Shown: positions 23,486 through 25,641 of the stretch, piece after piece
Layout of the letters: every line of letters begins with the position of its first letter
How positions within the stretch are numbered: position 1 is the first letter of the stretch
IMG/VR virus record: IMGVR_UViG_3300046004_001429
Location: 1 to 25,641 of that record
Length of the DNA stretch: 25,641 nt
Strand: one strand, 5' to 3'
DNA from: a virus
The notes under the pieces: generated by a model
What the model saw: only the letters and a program-made list of their open reading frames with translations
Told to the model about the DNA's origin: nothing
The model's database searches: none
Position numbers and translations under genes: made by a program

Positions 23486-24133
23486 TCATAAGCCTGAAAA
23501 ATCCAGCGTGAGCGATTGATATTTACCGCTTTCATCACGTTCAAAAAAGCGCATATATTCGGTACTCCCCACGACTTTCACTGCGTCACTAATGGCTTGC
23601 ATGGCGTTTTTCCAGTCTTCATCGTCAATTTCAACACGGCGCAAACTCAAGATTCTACGCTGATCTAAATTTCCTTCTTTATCAACATTAAACGCATCGT
23701 GAATCAAGGCAATCAGGTTTGAATTACCGCCTTCACTCCATTTTTCAATACAAATATCAATTAAGGCTTTCGCGGCTTGGAGACGCTCATCAAAGGCGAT
23801 ACGGTCTTGCTGGGCGACTTGCACTTTGTATTTGCCGTCAAAGCTGTGCAGTGACAAATTGCCTTTTCTGCCGCCCATTTTCACGCCATATTTTTCAGCA
23901 CTCAATTCAATAAAGGCTTGCACGTCTTTAAAGGCACTACTTTTGAATTCTTGCACTAAGCTCGAGACGCATTTGGCATTGTTAATCAGCTGCGACACTA
24001 AATCATCACGCATCATATCAACGGGTTTAATTAAGTGTTCAGGCACTAAATAGCCTTTTTCGTTGGTGCGATAAATCGGTTTATTTACCGCTTCAACGGT
24101 GGTTTCCTGCGTTACTTCTTGCGACTCACTCAT
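23486..24133 (-). CDS. DUF3164 family protein
   Basis: The 215-residue protein carries the family pattern: DMMRDDLVSQLINNAK, FKDVQAFIELSAEKYGVK, MGGRKGNLSLHSFDGKYKVQ, FDERLQAAKALIDICIEKW, ALIHDAFNVDKEG and AMQAISDAVKVVGSTEYMRF. DUF3164 proteins are widespread in Mu-like phages, in the early/middle region near the gemA and mor genes. Their biochemical role is not established. The start overlaps the upstream stop (ATGA). Confidence 0.92.
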   Translation of the reverse strand: MSESQEVTQETTVEAVNKPIYRTNEKGYLVPEHLIKPVDMMRDDLVSQLINNAKCVSSLVQEFKSSAFKDVQAFIELSAEKYGVKMGGRKGNLSLHSFDGKYKVQVAQQDRIAFDERLQAAKALIDICIEKWSEGGNSNLIALIHDAFNVDKEGNLDQRRILSLRRVEIDDEDWKNAMQAISDAVKVVGSTEYMRFFERDESGKYQSLTLDFSGL

Positions 24134-24483
24134 TTCTTTACTCCAAATTTACCTAAAAGTTGTTGTACTTGTTGTTTGATTTCTGGGGGCATTGGTGTTC
24201 GCTCAGGACGTGGCAAACGAAATTCAATTGCACGGCGTGGCGGCATATAGTCCAGCACCTTTTTAGGCGCTGGAAAGGTTTCGCTATCCCCCAAAATTGC
24301 AAAAAATGCCTCTTGAATACGCCACAAATCCCGCTCTTCATTCCATACAATAGGTTGTCGTTCAAAAACGGCTATCCAAACTCGCGCAACTGGCTCTATA
24401 GTTTCAAGTGCGGGTGCATTACGCAATCTAACAGTAATACACATTTGCAATCCTTCAATAATCACATTTTTTAACCATGTCAT
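24130..24483 (-). CDS. Conserved Mu-like phage early protein of unknown function (117 aa)
   Basis: ATG at 24483 is preceded by GGAGG with seven bases between; a GTG six bases earlier overlapping the upstream stop is the alternative. The layout LRNAPALETIEPVARVWIAV, then VWNEERDLWRIQEAFF, FPAPKKVLDYMPPR, and PRPERTPMP recalls a family seen in the early operons of Mu-like prophages next to DUF3164. No catalytic motif is visible. Confidence 0.75.
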   Translation of the reverse strand: MTWLKNVIIEGLQMCITVRLRNAPALETIEPVARVWIAVFERQPIVWNEERDLWRIQEAFFAILGDSETFPAPKKVLDYMPPRRAIEFRLPRPERTPMPPEIKQQVQQLLGKFGVKK

Positions 24484-24485
24484 AG

Positions 24486-24968
24486 TCACCCCTCCGTTTT
24501 CATGCGCTCTAAAACTGCCAAGGCTTGCGCCGTTGCTGACAACGGCTTTACAATAGCATTTGGCTCAACCCGCGATGCTTGAATTGGCGCGTTTTTTTGA
24601 GACTCAGTGCAAATGACTTCAAAAAGATAACCGTGCGTTTTAATTGGCGTTTTTAGAGAACCCAAATCGCGTGCCAGCAACGTTTTTTCAAACGCGGATT
24701 TCCACACATGAATCGGTGCATCGACTTCGATACCGTTACGCTCGATTTTTCCCGCTTGAATTAACGGCAAAATCTCTCCCAAGATTTTATTGACCCGCGA
24801 CCAGCTCAATTTGCTTTTCGCGGGTCTAAATAACGACACATATTTCACAATCTCTTTCCCGCACGGTGTAAAACTTAACGCCAAACTCAAGGCTTGCGCG
24901 GCTTCATCGTGTTCAATTAGCGTTTCAAGACTGTTTTGTGCGCCACAAGATGGACATTGAATAATCAT
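24486..24968 (-). CDS. Hypothetical CxxC-containing early protein (160 aa)
   Basis: The chosen ATG at 24968 has GGAG eight bases upstream, one base past the previous stop. The protein opens MIIQCPSCGAQ, a zinc-knuckle-like CxxC, with a third Cys in FTPCGKE, so a full four-Cys zinc site is not evident. The remainder is helical with SWSRVNKILGEILPLIQAG and ends in an Ala-rich tail (LSATAQALAVLERM). It lies in the early operon. Nucleic acid binding is possible but not shown. Confidence 0.7.
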   Translation of the reverse strand: MIIQCPSCGAQNSLETLIEHDEAAQALSLALSFTPCGKEIVKYVSLFRPAKSKLSWSRVNKILGEILPLIQAGKIERNGIEVDAPIHVWKSAFEKTLLARDLGSLKTPIKTHGYLFEVICTESQKNAPIQASRVEPNAIVKPLSATAQALAVLERMKTEG

Positions 24969-24969
24969 C

Positions 24970-25134
24970 TCAATCACTCCAGTTTGCGTCATATTCAACA
25001 CCTAATGGCTTTGCTACTTTCCCCATTAGCTGATTCATTTGCGCCATGTAATCATCAAAATCCATCTTGGTTTCGAGTGCGTACTCGAATAATTCTTTAA
25101 TGCTTTGGAATGTTTTAGACTGCGGATTAGCCAT
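24970..25134 (-). CDS. Hypothetical 54-aa early protein
   Basis: ATGGCTAA at the start overlaps the stop of the 58-aa gene upstream, so I start at 25134 rather than at 25161. The product begins MANPQSKTFQSIKEL and is mostly helical (LFEYALETKMDFDDYMAQMNQ has 21 residues of this kind, shown here only as LFEYALETKM and FDDYMAQMNQ). No family recognised. Closely packed with its neighbours in the early operon. Confidence 0.6.
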   Translation of the reverse strand: MANPQSKTFQSIKELFEYALETKMDFDDYMAQMNQLMGKVAKPLGVEYDANWSD

Positions 25135-25303
25135 CATTTTCACCATCACCAAATTCAGCACATGAAATTACAATGTCGTACTTCTCATGTAGATTTTCAG
25201 AGCCGATGCTTTCAAATAACTCGCCTAAATCATGCAATGAAATTCCGCCTTGCGGTAAAGACACCTTAAAAACGATTTTCTTTTTATGTTGTGGATTGGT
25301 CAC
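25127..25303 (-). CDS. Hypothetical 58-aa early protein
   Basis: A GTG at 25303 follows GGAGG with five bases between (GGAGGCGATTGTG), and the frame ends at a TAA at 25127 that overlaps the next ATG. It starts MTNPQHKKKIVFKVSLPQGG and is basic at the N terminus and acidic at the end (FGDGENDG). It overlaps the 3' end of the GemA-like gene by 20 bases. No family recognised, but the ribosome-binding site and the fit between neighbours make it a real gene in my view. Confidence 0.65.
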   Translation of the reverse strand: MTNPQHKKKIVFKVSLPQGGISLHDLGELFESIGSENLHEKYDIVISCAEFGDGENDG

Positions 25304-25547
25304 AATCGCCTCCTTTTTTAACTACTTTTACAGGCTTGAAGCCTTTTGCTTTCAGTGTTTGAACGACTAGCTCCAACTGCTGCCAGTTCAATTCTGACGT
25401 GGATTCTTTGCCCGTTAAGCCTTTGAGCATTTCTTTGTACGTTGCATCATCTAAACCGAGCTGATTTTTAGCGATATGAATCTTTTGCTTGTTGGCTTGA
25501 TTGATTGCCAGCTTTTGCGCGGCACTGAGTTTTTGATTTTTAGCCAT
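25284..25547 (-). CDS. gemA: GemA-like protein (Mu gp16 family, N-terminal domain only)
   Basis: The 87-residue protein has IHIAKNQLGLDDATYKEML, LTGKESTSELNW and LELVVQTLKAKGFKP, which is the N-terminal signature of the Mu gp16/GemA (DUF1018) family. Family members are often around 140-190 residues; here the C-terminal half is absent and replaced by a short polar tail. In Mu, GemA affects host gene expression and DNA topology, but this is poorly understood. The start overlaps the stop of the partial gene at the right edge (ATGGCTAA). Confidence 0.85.
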   Translation of the reverse strand: MAKNQKLSAAQKLAINQANKQKIHIAKNQLGLDDATYKEMLKGLTGKESTSELNWQQLELVVQTLKAKGFKPVKVVKKGGDCDQSTT

Positions 25548-25641
25548 GTTTCACTCCTGTAACGCTTGCACCTTTAGATTCAACAAAATCCAAAAGCAAC
25601 TTCATCAACACGTCATAAATTACCAACTCACCCTCCGTGGT
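25540..25641 (-). CDS. Partial early protein at the right window edge (C terminus only)
   Basis: The frame is open to the window edge and encodes the last 33 residues of a protein: LVIYDVLMKLLLDFVESKG near its middle, ending GVKHG. Its TAA overlaps the ATG of the GemA-like gene, as expected of a neighbouring operon gene. Too short to assign. Confidence 0.5.
   Translation of the reverse strand, partial: TTEGELVIYDVLMKLLLDFVESKGASVTGVKHG

Noticed and set aside
1-25641. Mu-type ends, transposase or attachment sites
   Set aside because: No transposase or repressor gene and no recognisable terminal repeats or TG...CA ends were found; the phage boundaries are probably outside the window.
1-25641. 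tRNA or rRNA genes
   Set aside because: No cloverleaf-like or rRNA-like segment was seen; nearly all of the sequence is packed coding DNA.

Overview
The window holds most of one arm of a Mu-like (transposable) prophage or phage genome plus a short oppositely oriented accessory locus. The phage part reads right to left on the minus strand (about 25641 down to 2349). The diagnostic pieces are a GemA/Mu gp16-like protein, a DUF3164 protein, a Mor/C-family activator, the Mu I-type protease/scaffold and a DUF1320 (Mu gp36-like) connector. They are joined to a siphovirus-type tail (tail tube protein, tail assembly chaperone with a frameshift, very long tape measure, no sheath), so the best general analogy is a B3/D3112-style transposable siphophage. 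Base composition is moderately AT-rich. The gene families, and an AcrIF11-like anti-CRISPR that targets type I-F systems, suggest a gammaproteobacterial host; I cannot name a genus.

Layout on the minus strand. 25641-25127: end of the early/middle region (a partial gene, GemA-like, small proteins). 25134-23083: a tightly overlapping set (54-aa protein, CxxC protein, conserved 117-aa protein, DUF3164, Mor) closed by an intrinsic terminator at 23033-23064. 22966-19237: head and connector genes (protease/scaffold, small capsid-cement-like protein, major capsid protein, acidic protein, DUF1320, tail terminator, small protein). 19253-8533: tail tube, G/GT-like chaperone pair with a textbook -1 frameshift signal, 2160-residue tape measure, two large tail-tip proteins. 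8532-2349: a cassette of small tail-tip/fibre proteins ending in a 538-residue fibre with an intramolecular chaperone (S74-like) end and a 44-aa protein. Terminase, portal, Mu F/G-type morphogenesis and lysis genes are not found where Mu-like genomes normally keep them (between Mor and the protease). Transposase genes and phage ends are not in the window.

Layout on the plus strand. Positions 2-2168 carry five short same-strand genes: a truncated gene, an unrecognised 189-aa protein, an AcrIF11-like ADP-ribosyltransferase-type anti-CRISPR, a 202-aa protein with tandem helix-turn-helix units, and a 57-aa helix-turn-helix-like protein. This looks like an anti-CRISPR operon with Aca-type regulators, convergent to the tail operon.

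Between the two operons (2169-2348) lies a compact element on the minus strand. It has an extended -10 promoter, a perfect 14-bp inverted repeat spaced so that a roughly 90-nt RNA would start at one arm and end on a U-tract after the other, an inner hairpin that hides a start codon, a strong ribosome-binding site, and a competing antiterminator-like hairpin. It could be a small RNA, or the regulated leader of a 35-aa hydrophobic peptide. This element and the anti-CRISPR locus are the most interesting parts of the window. All family names come from recognition of the protein sequences by eye; no database search was run.
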